This document shows, one piece after another, positions 1-10,554 of a stretch of DNA of 64,000 nucleotides (positions are counted from its first letter, which is position 1; each line of letters starts with the position of its first letter). This stretch comes from Dermacentor variabilis (taxonomy: Eukaryota > Arthropoda > Arachnida > Ixodida > Ixodidae): positions 259,047,115-259,111,114 of the forward strand of contig NC_134568.1 of assembly GCF_050947875.1 (NCBI RefSeq), given 5' to 3'. Position numbers and translations under genes: made by a program. The notes under the pieces are model-generated. The model had not been told where the DNA came from, did not search any database, and saw nothing but the letters and a program-made list of their open reading frames with translations.

Positions 1-575
1 GTTGTCGAAACGTCGCCCACGTCTCCTCACAGCGGAAGAAACGCCACTGGTCGACGGGGATCCATGGAAGTTGTTCTGTGTGGAGGCCTCTGCAAGGCCG
101 GGTCCGGGAGCCCGTCGATCCTACGCCTCCGCACCTCAGCAGCCTTCCCACGGTTCTTGTCACGTCGTTAGGAGACGCCATGCCTTTGGGAAAAGAGCAA
201 AGTCGGCTATGTATAGGTAGCAGAGGCCCCGTGAGCCCAGGCTCGCAGAGTCCTCCACCTGGCATTCGATGTTTATCCATAGACATGGCTTTGTTAGAAC
301 CACCTTCACACAGAGCAGTGCGCGACTACCGCCACTTCTGTCACGTGTCTCTCTACGTCACATCACTGCGCTGCTCATTTCGCGTTCCGTCGCTTTCATT
401 TCACCAGCTGCTCCGCCGATGACATACTTTACCACATCGTCGAATGCCAAGTTTTCATCTCTACAATGCCATCGCATTGAATGACACCTTTGAGGGGACA
501 GATACCGTGTACTTGTATCAGGGTCGGCCCGCCTTGTTTTGCGTCGATACTAATAACGAAGGCCGGTGAGTGTCC
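1..575. other. No gene recognised
   Basis: Short open frames here have no recognisable domain and look like chance. The stretch lies downstream (on the minus strand) of the Gypsy LTR at 576-796, so it is probably flanking DNA or an older repeat. I see no promoter or RNA signal. Confidence 0.5.
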
Positions 576-796
576 TGTATACTTCTATCGCATCAAAGCA
601 GGTGTGACGAGGTTTATTTGGCTCTTCAAGCGGCAGCCAGAAACACAGCGTCAGCAGCGATAGCTCAGCTAGATCGGCGAACTGGTCGCGCGACACGCTA
701 TGGCGACAGCACTTTCTAACGTGCCGGTCTTCTTCTGGCTCCGAGACACGCGATGGCAACGGGACTTTCCATCCAGTGCCATTCGTCTTCCTTACA
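576..796 (-). mobile_element. Gypsy 3' LTR remnant
   Basis: Read on the minus strand, a segment beginning TGTAAGG and ending TATACA follows directly after the C-terminal Gypsy pol coding relic. It includes an AATAAA within the part copied at about 613-622. Beginning with TG and ending with CA, plus the position just after pol and a poly-C/G tract (785-802), fit a 3' LTR. The left edge is uncertain by about 5 bp and no 5' LTR is present, so no LTR pair can confirm it. Confidence 0.5.
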
Positions 797-1290
797 ATCG
801 CCCCCCCCCCCCCCGCCTCGCTGAAGGAGCCATCCATCGATGGGTTCATAATAAGGCTTGAGCCTCTCTGCATGAACAATTTCACTTCCCCGGTGACAGT
901 GTGATCACTTGGGGGCGTACTCGACGATGTAATTGAGGGGCGAAGTTGGGGCAATAACACGATAAGGACTATCAAACTTCGGCAGTAGTTTGGAAGAGAG
1001 GCCAGCGGACTCGAACATGGGACCCAGAGTCATACAAGGGATTCAGTCGGGAAGGTAGGAGCAGGTCGGCCGTCGTCACGTCGAAGCTTTTGGCGGGGTT
1101 GGTCTGCGGTAGTGAGCGAGCGGACGAGCTTCCGAGATTCATCGGCATGCTTAGCGCCAGTGGAAACAGGAGTGCACTCTGAAGCATCTGCAGGCTGATG
1201 TAGAGAAATTGCGCCAATGGTATAGGAAGGTTCACGGCCGTATGGAAGGGAAAAAGTCGCAGCTTCTCCTGAAAGGCGAAGCATCTATTG
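797..1290 (-). pseudogene. Gypsy pol C-terminal relic (integrase tail)
   Basis: On the minus strand three frames together resemble the C-terminal end of a Ty3/Gypsy integrase. Upstream is a region with REPSYTIGAISLHQPADAS, then a GPY/F-like stretch containing FDSPYRVIAPTSPLNY, then HAERLKPYYEPIDGW, the tail typical of Gypsy polyproteins. The parts lie in different frames with stop codons between them, so the gene is dead. RT, RNase H and the integrase core are absent. The relic is truncated at about 1290, where family A repeat sequence begins. The family call rests on recognised motif order; the exact lineage is not assigned. Confidence 0.7.
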
Positions 1291-1665
1291 CGATAGCAAA
1301 TTAGTAGACAGCGATACGAAGTAAGGATAGTAGTTTTATCGGCCGTATAAACTTGTAAACATTCGCTTACTAGCTAACAGGCATGATATCACGCGCGAAC
1401 AGGCAAACATCAACACATCTCACTCGATGACCGCGGAAACTCGCTGTCAAAATGCTCGAGTGAGGAAGCGCGGCATGCAGCAGCGAGCGAATTGACCTTC
1501 GTGCTGTCTCTGGCTTCAACGCCAACTAAGCGGCGAAAATGCAGCGCACACGAAGCTATCAGCACTCTGCCCCCATCGCAGATCGCTTTCAAGATAAAGC
1601 CCGCGCCATTGGCCTCGAGCTCCACCACTGGAAAAGCTGGCGCCACCGTCAGCGTTACGCGCTAT
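1250..1665 (+). repeat. Interspersed repeat 'family A', copy 1
   Basis: This copy contains AAAGGCGAAGCATCTATTGC, then a TAGTAGACAGCGATACGAAG block, then ACACATCTCACTCGATGACC. The same ordered blocks recur at 4358-4396 plus 10215-10506 (split copy) and at 25899-26270. No coding capacity is conserved between copies. It is probably a non-autonomous transposon common in the host genome; its class is unknown. Confidence 0.75.
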
Positions 1666-3487
1666 TAGGGATCACGTGTACATAGCGGCCGCGTCGGCTG
1701 CTTCGGGAGCGCCGAAGCGAGCTGAAAACGAGTTTAAATTCCCTCGTACGCTGCGGTCCTCATTTAGTGGCGAGATTTTCCCGCTTCGAGTGTCTCCTTT
1801 ACAACGCTTGAAAGCACTACAATAGGTAGCGGCTGCCTTTGAAGGCGCGCAACAAGGTAGGCTACTGCTCCGTGCCGCAATGCCGAACGTACGCAACGGA
1901 GCCCGGTGTCAGCGTTAATCACACGTAGCCGCAGGATATGAAGCTGCGTGAAGCTTGGCTCGCGAAACATAAAACCGGCAAACAGTCATCGGCTACAACT
2001 CGGGTATGCAGCAAGCACAGACGCGAGGAAGATTTCTGCTGCGGCGCCGGGTTTGCGATGTTCGGAAAACGCGCACTGAGACGCTCGCCCGAGTCCGCTG
2101 CCCGACTAATGTCATGACGGTTTGGTCCATGAAGTTGTCGGTGTTATAGATACTGGCAAGTTCACTGGAGTAGAAAGGGAGCGGTAAGAAACACATTTAA
2201 AAAAAGCATAGCATATGGTCATGTTTGTGTTATAAATTAATTCACTGGATTACAAAAAAGCAGCAGCGAGAAATCGCACGCTGAGAACACCGATAAACAT
2301 ACTGAGCGACGCAACTCAAGAAATAATATTGAAACGTCCAAGAACTTAGAAGAAAAAAAACAGATTGAATCATCGCGACGGCACATCACAGTCCCCGTAG
2401 GCGTCGAAGTCTCTACAATGAAATTATTTTTGAACAGCTCTGATAGCGCCCACGCAACAACGGTTGCTTGTATACTGTCAAATGCTCATATTCTGCGGCC
2501 TAAAGCTCATGGCACGGTGCGAAAACGCGCACGCCGCGAAAGCGAAACAGTGCGGGGCAAGCATTCAGACGCGCAGTCGGTCGCTGCGAATCTGTGCGAT
2601 CGCTGCATTGGGGCTTCATTCTATTACGCTCCATTTAGCTATACAAACACTATAAGAACATATTTCACATAATTTTCTCTCAGCGTTCAGCTACCTTTCA
2701 CGCAATAAGCCGGTTCGGGAGACTCCATCGCGGCGACCGCGCGCAGTGGCGTTCACTGTACGTATTCGGTAAAGAGATAGCGTCTGTAAACGATTCTGTG
2801 CTTTCAGTTTGCCCAAGATTATTATACAGTAAAAAACTTCTCTCGTTTCGAAAGTACTTACAGAAATGTCCGGGAGAGCTCGTGCGTGGGGTTTTCAGTG
2901 AGCGCTGACAGCAAAACTTATGAGGAGCGCGCCGCGTGATCCCTCATACTACGTCAGCGAGGCGCTTCCGATAGATGGCGACTCCGTAACTCCTCGCCGC
3001 CAATATGCAACAGCCGTCAGAGTAGAACGCACCCCTCCCCCCGCGGTGCCTTGCGAGCGACGGAGGACGGCGCGCTTCCTTCCCGCATTCCTCCCACATG
3101 CGTGCGAGACTGATCCGCCATCGTCGGCTCATACTCGCACGCTTTCACTCATACACAGCATACTGCGCGCGGAGACGATGTTATCGCCCTTGGACTTTAT
3201 TCGGAACATCACGGCGATTGTAGAAATGCGCCTGGAGTGTCCATATAATTGCTATCCCAGGAAAATGTCGCACTGCCAGATCACTTCAAGAAACTCAACA
3301 CTTAATTGTCTCTAAGAGCTAACGCCGCTGAATGAGCTTTGTTGAAAACTCACGCACGCTTTTTTTGCGCTCGAGCGCATATTCCCCCACTTTGAAGACT
3401 CGCGATGTGGGTGTATTAAGCACGGCGATAAAAATTGGCACAGCGCCAAGATTGAAGTCAGCGGCGCAGCTGTCACAGCAGATAATA
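1666..3487. other. No gene recognised
   Basis: AT-rich and GC-rich tracts alternate. A GC-rich part at about 2920-3200 gives open frames on both strands that look compositional and have no domain. I cannot assign any element or RNA here. Confidence 0.5.
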
Positions 3488-4015
3488 GACAGTTTTAGTA
3501 TAGCGTACGCTATACCATTGCGTACGCTAAAAAATAGCGGGTCGTCACTGCGCATGCGCTGAACGCTAAACGAAATAGCGGGTATAGCGGGCGTACGCAA
3601 CGCAAACGAGTTAGCGTTAGCGTTTTTGCGGGGTTTGCGGAGTTTGCGGGAAACATGGCGGCGGTCCCGGCTGCCCGCTTCGAATTGAATTTGGCGTTGC
3701 TTTTGTAAAATGCACTTCGTTCGTAGCAAATGAATGTGTAAACGGCTTTCACTTAGTCTCAGGCCGCTTCGTCGACACAGTATTATGGATAACCTCGTGG
3801 TGTTTTCAAGATCGCTTCTCGTTTCGAACGAGTCGAAGCCTAACGAAAGAAACGTTCGAGATGTCAGCGCCACCTATCGCTACAGGCGCGAAATAGCCGC
3901 AACGATGGCATATGGCCTCTGAGATTCGAAGATATCGCCGGCCAACTAAAATTGTAGAAAACGTATAATAGCGTATAGCGTACGCTATAGTTACGTACGC
4001 TAAACTAAAACTGTC
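3488..4015. mobile_element. MITE with TA target duplication
   Basis: The termini are inverted copies: GACAGTTTTAGTATAGCGTA at the left and, reversed, GACAGTTTTAGTTTAGCGTA at the right. Subterminal palindromes of the TAGCGTACGCTA type lie in both ends. The dinucleotide TA directly flanks each side (3486-3487 and 4016-4017), the target duplication of Tc1/mariner-type insertions. At 528 bp and without a transposase it is non-autonomous. The frames inside look incidental. Confidence 0.85.
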
Positions 4016-4357
4016 TAATGGATGACCTAGATCAGAATAGTCGAGCGGCGCTGCGGATGACGTCATCGGCACAGCTGGCGCGGATAGCTTCAGTGCCCGA
4101 CATAACTCGGCACTCGTAGAAGCACGTAATCGAATAAGATAAACAATTATATAAAAAAATAAAAGAATAATTAGATAAACAATGAGACACAAGAAATTAG
4201 AGAAAGTGCGCTCACGCAAAATACGGGTTCACTTCGTGGAACGATGATCTTTTTTTTTCTCGCAGACACTGCAAAACCAAATACATTCTGAAAAGGCGAC
4301 AATAGAGGATAAGACATTTATCAAGCACACTGGCTCACCCTTACGTATGCTATAACA
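4016..4357. other. No gene recognised
   Basis: Lies between the MITE and the left piece of family A copy 2. It is AT-rich in the middle (4140-4190, poly-A/T runs) and shows no recognisable element. Confidence 0.5.
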
Positions 4358-4396
4358 AAATAGTCGCAGTTTCGCCCGAAATTTAGGCGAAGCGTT
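4358..4396 (+). repeat. Family A copy 2, left piece
   Basis: The segment GTCGCAGTTTCGCCCGAAAT followed by AGGCGAAGCGTT matches the start of family A copy 1. Its continuation, TTGATTGCGATAGCAAATTA, is found only after 10214. Joining the two across the intervening element restores the same spacing as copies 1 and 3, so the repeat was split by insertion. Confidence 0.75.
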
Positions 4397-4673
4397 CACT
4401 CTAAGAAGAAACGGGGGAAATGGGGTATTGAGGTTACTCCTTTAGGGGAGGAATTGATCTGCCACAACCATTCGTCCCTTTAGGGGGTAACTGCAAGGGG
4501 ATGAACTGTTACTCCCTATGCCGTTATTCCCCCAGGACTAACAGTGGCTCTTTTCCGATGCTCCTCAAGGGAGTAACGGTCATTATTTCCGATGCTCCGC
4601 AAAGGTGGAATTAATGAAATTAGGCATTTATACCCTGATAAAAAAGATTAGTGAGCTGAAAAAAAATGAAAGT

Positions 4674-4743
4674 GCCCGAAAGTAAGATTCGAACTTACGT
4701 CCTCGCGCTTACAAGGCAGGTACTCTAACCACTGCACCACGGC
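4674..4743 (-). tRNA. tRNA-Thr(UGU)-like sequence, degenerate
   Basis: The minus strand has an A-box region (GGTGCAGTGGTTAGAGTACC), a 7-base anticodon loop CTTGTAA reading UGU, and a perfect T arm, GTAAG-TTCGAAT-CTTAC. The anticodon stem has one mismatch (C:C) and the acceptor stem pairs poorly, so this is probably a pseudo-tRNA or a tRNA-derived segment and not a working gene. It sits inside the CACTA-like element, and its first ten bases lie in the 16-bp target duplication of the adjoining LINE. Confidence 0.6.
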
Positions 4744-4749
4744 AGATCT
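4734..4749 (+). repeat. Target-site duplication of Tx1 LINE, 3' side
   Basis: GCACCACGGCAGATCT here is identical to 9425-9440 and lies directly against the A-rich 3' tail of the LINE (4750 onward). A perfect 16-bp match at both ends defines the insertion boundaries. Confidence 0.85.
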
Positions 4750-4821
4750 TTTTTTATTATTTATTACATGGAAAAGAAAACTGAACTGAAGGTGTATTAC
4801 AAAGTGGACACAACTACACAC

Positions 4822-7800
4822 TTAAAACTCAGGCAAACACACACATGCATCCAACAAGTGCATCCAGTCTGGCGGAGGTTCCTGCGCAGCGTAGACACTT
4901 CTTACATAAGCAGTACTTTCGCGAAAGAAGGACTTTGTAGATCGCGGGCTTTCGGCATGGCGGTCACACAGTCTACTTCTCCATAGGCTATGTAAACCAA
5001 GTGCTATGAACATGTCATAGGGAGGACCACCCGTAACTTTAAACGGTAGAAACCTAATTGTATATGGAGTCATGTCAATGTCCTTTTTAAGCGTCCGTTG
5101 GAGAATGTCCCAAAAAAATACAGCGTCCCTACAGTCTATGAAGCAGTGATCTATGGTTTCGGCACGTGGACAGAGCCGACAGTTTGTTGACCACGGCACA
5201 AAGCAACCACTCGAATTCAACCAAGTTTTAACAGGGAGTGTTTCCGAATGTAATTTAAAGAAAAATGTTTTTACTCCAGGAGGTACACACATTTTTCGGA
5301 CGCGCTTAACTACATCCTGATAAGGTCGGCTTAAATAAGGTGCACGATACAATTTAAGGATGTGGGAAAATAGAGTCCACCAGTGCCGCCGAAATTGCTT
5401 TTCGAATCGCAGTGAACACGTACTCCAGGCTGAATCTAACTTTCAAGAAAAGAAATGTGTCAACAACCTCCTTAAGAAAGCCCCAAGGAGCCTGTGAGAC
5501 ATCTTTGGCATTTGATGACACTACTATATTAGGAATATAATGAACTAAACGGAGTTGCAACATTTCACGCAAAAATGTATGGTCATTGTCTCGAAAGAAA
5601 AACAGGCGTGAAACAATTTGCCTGACGAAGAGGTGGACTAATCCTAGACCACCACGTTCAAGGGGGAGGAACAGATTGTCGCGCCGCATCGATTCACAAC
5701 TCGAACTCCAAATAAATGTTGCAAATACGCGATGCAGTGCCTGAAGGCGAAGCCGTAAGCAGCGCAGTACTTGGAGCGCATGCATAAGACGGGAAGCTAA
5801 GAAAACGTTACACACTTCAGCACGGAAGAACATTGACAAATTCCGCCCTCGCCATGAATTCACTTTACGTTGAATTTTGCCAACTTCTCCCGACCAATGA
5901 GCGTTGCTATTTCTATACTGTGAGAGAGGCACACCTAAATAACGCAGACCTTTCCATTGAATGCCTGCGTAATGCGATGGCATTGTGGCCCATAATCCAA
6001 ACCAAAAACCTGAACTTTTTTCAAAGTTAACGTTTGCACCAGAAGCCGCACAAAATTCCTCTGTAATTGCAAGAGAAGTCTTTATACTCTTTTTATCTGT
6101 ACAAAAAAAGGCCACGTCGTCTACATACGCAAGAACCCGAACCTCATTAGTCAGTAATTTAAACCCTTGGACATTTTCTTCTTTAAGAATGCTCATACAA
6201 AGTGGTTTTAAATACAAGCAGAACAGAAGCGGTGACAAAGGACATCCTTGTCGTACTGATGATGCAAGCCTAATAGAATCGGAGAGAGAGCCATTCACTA
6301 TCAGCCTCGTTGAACCATTAGCATAACATATCCTGACCCCTTATAAGGAGCAGGTACCCGATATTTATATGCTCTAGTACAGTACAAGAATACAAGAATT
6401 ATACAAGAATTATACAAGAATTAATACAGTCCAAGAATTATGCCTTAAGGGCAAGCCTTATCGCAAAAAAAAAATAGTACAGTAAACAGGAATGAGTGAT
6501 TCACCCTGTCGAACGCCTTAGCCAGATCTAGCTGTACCATTGCCACCTGTCCAAACCCCTCAGCTACACACTCTAGCACCGATCTCGCAACATGAATGTT
6601 CGTCTGAATGGAGCGGCCCCTGATGCCACATGTTTGATGATCACCGACCACAGATCTTATTACAACTTGCAAACGGTTAGCTATTACCTTAGCAAAAATT
6701 TTATAATCAACATTGAATAAGGAGATAGGCCGATATTCGTCAACTTTTTGCAATTTAGTCTCATCATCGCTTTTAGCTATAAGGACGGTGTGTCCTTCGT
6801 ACATTGTGGCGGTTAGGTGCCCTACTTCCAAGGCCTCACGGTACACCTGAAGTAATAATGGTGATAAGAGGGAACGAAAACACTGATAAAATTCGGCAGT
6901 AAGGCCATCCGGGCCGGGCGTCTTGCCCTTCGCTAACGAATCTATGCATGCAGTTACCTCATTAATGTCAGTGTTTTCATTTGTATAATTGTAATCATCC
7001 TGATTTAACTGGGCAGCAACGATACATTTTTTCTGGCAGCATCTGTATCCAATGGCTTATGGTCTCGGAATAGTTTTTGATAATGCTAGAAAAATGCTTT
7101 AGTTATTAGAGTAGGCTCATTAACAATGATTCCACCATACTCTATAGCTAGTATTTGCTTCGACAGCGCGTGTCGGCGTTCATCACCAAGGGCCATACTG
7201 CAAGGCTGTTCTTCCAGGAAACGCTGCTCTCGCGCACGCACTAGTGCACCTCTGTATTTTTCTGCGTTCAAAGTTTGTAACTGTGCCTTGACCTTATAAA
7301 TATCATCAATATATTGACCCGGATGTAGGCATTCAAGCTTATGCAATTCACTCAGAAGTTTATACAACGCTTAATTTGTAATTATTCTTTTTTTCAAAGG
7401 TCAATATTGATGATTCTTCGATAGCTATCATTTTAACTTCCTGTTTGAATAATTCCCACACAGCAAAGAGTGGCAAGTCCTTGCGGCATGACACATGAGC
7501 TATAAGCTCAGTGACACGATTTAAAAAACATTCACGTGAAAGCAATTGGTTATTAAACTTCCACAGCTCCCAGCACATACGCCGACTTTGACACCGACGG
7601 CTGCCAAACGATGCTGAGACTAGGCAATGGTCACTAAAGAATATAGGGTGCACAGTGTATCCATAAATAAGAGGTAGCGCGCTAAGTGAAACGTAAATTC
7701 GATCAAGCCTTGCATGCGAGCTACCCTGGAAATGCGTATATCGACATCCCGCCTTTTCATTTTCTCCAATGTCCACAAGCTGATAATCACATATCAGGCG

Positions 7801-8172
7801 TTGCAACGCATTACTACTTGGATCATGTCTCAGCTTCAGTGACGTACGATCTTGCGCGTTACATACACAATTAAAGTCTCCAAAGAGAACCAATGCACGA
7901 TCAGTACAGAAATGATGTTCTAGAGATAAGAAGAAACACTCGCGTTCACGTAACTTGTTCGGAGCATAAACACACACAAATCTAAAGCTCATACCACTGA
8001 TATCAATATCGCAACAGATTAGGCGCCCTTCCCTATCTGTATACAAATGTAGCAAATCACATGGTAAATGTTTTCTAACAAATAACATACAGCGTGCGGA
8101 AACGCCTACTGCATGGCTTCGTAAGCCACGGACATTTAAAGTGCCAAAATGGAAGGGAAGAGCGCCCGCCAT
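4822..8172 (-). pseudogene. Tx1 LINE ORF2 (endonuclease and reverse transcriptase)
   Basis: On the minus strand the AP-type endonuclease (8172-7360) starts MAGALPFHFGTLNVRGLR and keeps FGDFNC and the C-terminal SDHCLVSASF. The part that should carry the QE(T) catalytic Glu is missing, apparently deleted just after GVSARCM. The RT follows in pieces: 6990-6445 with EYRPISLFNVDYKIFAKV and the first catalytic Asp in LDLAKAFDRV, then 6298-5354 with RQGCPLSPLLF and the catalytic box AYVDDVAFF. A frame break near 5353 precedes the C-terminal part, which has Cys/His residues of a zinc-finger-like region. About 6320-6480 is foreign AT-rich tandem repeat sequence inside the RT. Coding for target-primed reverse transcription is therefore lost. 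Confidence 0.8.
6376..6444 (+). repeat. Short tandem repeat inside LINE RT
   Basis: Repeats of about 11-12 bp with the core ACAAGAATTAT occur four to five times with small changes. They interrupt RT coding sequence between its early domains and the RQGCPLSP block, and may be an expanded microsatellite or insertion filler. Confidence 0.6.
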
Positions 8173-8191
8173 GATTACCTAGGTGCAGCGT

Positions 8192-9385
8192 CTAAACGCT
8201 GCTCCAGAGGTGCACCACTCCCTTCTTGATGAGGTGATGCGCTATGAACCTTTTGGTGCACGTTAATACAAGGGACCTCTTCAGGAGTAGGCGTTCCCCG
8301 AGCGGTTTTGTTAACTTTGACACTTTGGGAACGCGAGCCTCCTTTCCCGAGGGCGATGGATTGTCAGATGGCACTGGACGCTTCTTAGCGGCCTCGCACA
8401 TCGATCCAGATTCCACTGACGGTGGGCGATCTTGAACTGGTGGCGATTCTGCCCATGACACAGTTAGTTCGTCGTCAGGTGCCTTAGTCTCATTCTCGCT
8501 GGCAGGCTTCTGGCTAAGGCTAATGTCAACCGATGACGGCTTAATCTGTTCTTGTCGATGAGTCTCAGGGAGTGTTTCTCCAGTTGCATCCACAACTTCG
8601 CTCACATCCATTAGATAATCGGTGATGGTATCATCCTCAGCTGGTCTATTTCCACGAAGCTTGTCAGCGTAGGCTCCGACGCGTGCATCTGCAGGGTGAC
8701 CGTAGCGGTGACAGTTACTGCAGCGTGGTGTTCTACATTGTCGCCGGATATGCCCAACTCTGTTGCACCGGAGGCAAAGTGGTGGTCGGCCAGGTACCAA
8801 GATAAGGCACTGGTGGCCGTATATGCTCAACAGATGTGGCAGATTACTGGCAGAAACTCCATCTTTCAATGTGAACGCTACGTCTCGATTAATCATTTGC
8901 CAGCCCTCCATGCCGTCACACCGCCACATTTCTCTCGTGATGGACTGCACTGTGCCATATGGCTCTAGCGCTTCAACAATCCGTCTCTGTTCGAGGTGTG
9001 GGGGAAGCCAAAGAAGCTTCAGCTTGATATTCTTGCATTCCGGGTCTATGACAAGGCACTTGAGGCCCTTCACCAACAACTCGCCTTTGTCGACAAGTTT
9101 CTGTTTCGCGATACTGTTAACACATGTCACTAACCACAAATGGCTCATCTGGTGTTGTCCAGCGCCGAGGATCTCAGTTGCATTTAGCACTGAAAGGAGA
9201 GCATCGCGAAAGTCCGGGGCCCGATACGGCCGCCCTGCCAGGTCAGCATGCAGGAAAACTGAATTGAGAACGGTGTTGCCAGTCGGCAGACGAGGAAGAA
9301 CGACTTTATAATTACCGGAATCAGTAGTTGACGGTGGGTGTGATCCTCGGCCGAGGGCCGATGCGCTGTTTCCAGTGGAGCTCAT
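8192..9385 (-). pseudogene. Tx1 LINE ORF1 (nucleic-acid-binding, zinc knuckles)
   Basis: An open frame of about 397 codons from the ATG at 9385, reading MSSTGNSASALG at its start. The frame is open further upstream, but that part crosses the target duplication at 9425-9440 and is not LINE sequence. The centre has an RNA-recognition-like region with FTLKDGVSASNLPHLLSIYG, followed by CCHC-type knuckles CLRCNRVGHIRRQC and CSNCHRYGH; the second is incomplete because the expected final Cys is missing. A Ser/Pro/Glu-rich acidic segment and a basic KKRPVPS...KEARVPK stretch close the protein. ORF1 products of this clade bind the element RNA. The frame is uninterrupted, but the altered knuckle and dead ORF2 make it non-functional for its own element. 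Confidence 0.7.
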
Positions 9386-9424
9386 CGCAAACGTCGCCGT
9401 TCGAACAAGCCTCTTCTTCCTGCC

Positions 9425-9440
9425 GCACCACGGCAGATCT
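9425..9440 (+). repeat. Target-site duplication of Tx1 LINE, 5' side
   Basis: Second perfect copy of GCACCACGGCAGATCT, at the 5' end of the LINE. It shows that ORF1 starts downstream, at the ATG at 9385, and that sequence right of 9440 belongs to the host CACTA-like element. Confidence 0.85.
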
Positions 9441-10214
9441 GTTGACGAGGCAGGAAATTGAGACAGGTTAAGCATGGGAGCGCAGGTGCGGCAATATAAA
9501 AGCGACTCGGCATTTTGTGTATGCTGTGCGGGGAGAATGTAACGCTGAGTGTACTTGCAACCATAAGCGAGTGCGAAAAGAAATCTGCCTGAGTGTTCTT
9601 AGGATGCTTTAAACTGAGGCACTACGCGATGTAAACGTGTAGCGAGCTCAAACGAGGCACTTGAGACGACAGAGACGGACAATTTCTCTATCGCTTAGTG
9701 TGTCCCGTTTGAGCTACACATCGCTTCAGTTAAGTGCGTAATTTCCTTGGAACGGAAGGAACTTAGGTACTATTGACCAGCAACATCTGACAGTCTATAA
9801 ATGACTTGCGCGTTTAATGTGTATCGCTCACTAATGGTGAGCGCACGAAGGGCATGGCTCTTCACATTCCAGCTTTTAAATTTAAAACGCAATTTTTTCA
9901 CGAAGAGGCAAAGTGCTGCTTTCCATGTAGTTCAATAGACAGTGCACGAAATTCGAACTATTCACGATTTATAGACAATACCGTTTTTACCGCATCACTC
10001 CACGACACGGACGAAAACAGCGGAGCGCATGGGGAGTAACTGTTGCCGTTTGTCCTCCCGTTGCTCTCTTTCCGACCAGGGACTAAACACTTACTCTCCA
10101 AAATTTGCACACGGCACGCACATTCATGCAGTTACTCCCTTGAGGGACGAAAGCGCCCTTTTTAGAACTAACTGCCCAGTTGCTCCCGTTTTCCCCGGGA
10201 TTCTTCTTAGAGTG

Positions 10215-10506
10215 TTGATTGCGATAGCAAATTAGTAGACGGCTATACGAAGTAAGGATAGTGATTTTATAGGTCGTATAAACTTGGGAAACATTCGCTT
10301 ACTAACTAAATTAACAAGCATGCTGTCAGCGCGCACAGGCAAACATGAACACATCACACTCGATGACCGCGGAAACTGGGTGTCAAAACAATTCCTGGAG
10401 GAAACGCAGCACCAGCAGCAAGCGAAATTACCTTCGTGTTATCACTTTGACGCAAACTGAGCGGCGAGGACAGCACGCACAAAGGTTTGAGCCGTCTGCA
10501 GTTCGC
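10215..10506 (+). repeat. Family A copy 2, right piece
   Basis: TTGATTGCGATAGCAAATTA, the GTATAAACTTGGGAAACATT block and CATCACACTCGATGACCGCG continue the repeat left at 4396. It ends where the TCC-rich 3' tail of the next LINE starts (about 10507). Confidence 0.75.
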
Positions 10507-10554
10507 TGGAGGAGGAAACAACTTTATTTAATAGTAGGGGAAGGGGTAGCCAGG

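Larger units (their letters stand above)
4750..9424 (-). mobile_element. Tx1-clade LINE (L1-like), defective
   Basis: A minus-strand non-LTR retrotransposon bounded by the 16-bp target duplications. It runs from a short 39-bp leader, through ORF1 (9385 to 8192) and ORF2 (8172 to 4822), to a tail of AATAAATAATAAAAAAA. The RT motif order, the block containing TCGIRGRSIQTN, and the C-terminal CRLCP...DHCFIDC zinc-finger-like region are typical of the Tx1 branch of L1. ORF2 has frameshifts, an internal endonuclease deletion and a disrupted RT centre, so the copy is not autonomous. Confidence 0.8.
4397..10214. mobile_element. CACTA-like DNA element split by a LINE
   Basis: The ends are perfect 14-bp inverted repeats, CACTCTAAGAAGAA (4397-4410) and its complement (10201-10214), followed inward by further similar GGGGAAA sequence. 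The only duplicated target base pairs are TT on each side, deduced because removing the element restores the family A sequence. CACT termini and a 2-bp duplication fit the CMC/CACTA group (inference). The inner ends carry degenerate AGGGAGTAAC-like subrepeats (about 4425-4610 and 10025-10190). Without the LINE at 4750-9424 the element is about 1.1 kb and has no transposase. Confidence 0.7.

Noticed and set aside
2920..3315. 131-codon open frame, GC-rich
   Set aside because: Proline/arginine-rich by composition, overlapped by another open frame on the opposite strand, no domain or splice context.
9386..9475. Upstream extension of LINE ORF1
   Set aside because: It crosses the 16-bp target duplication, so the extension reads flanking DNA.
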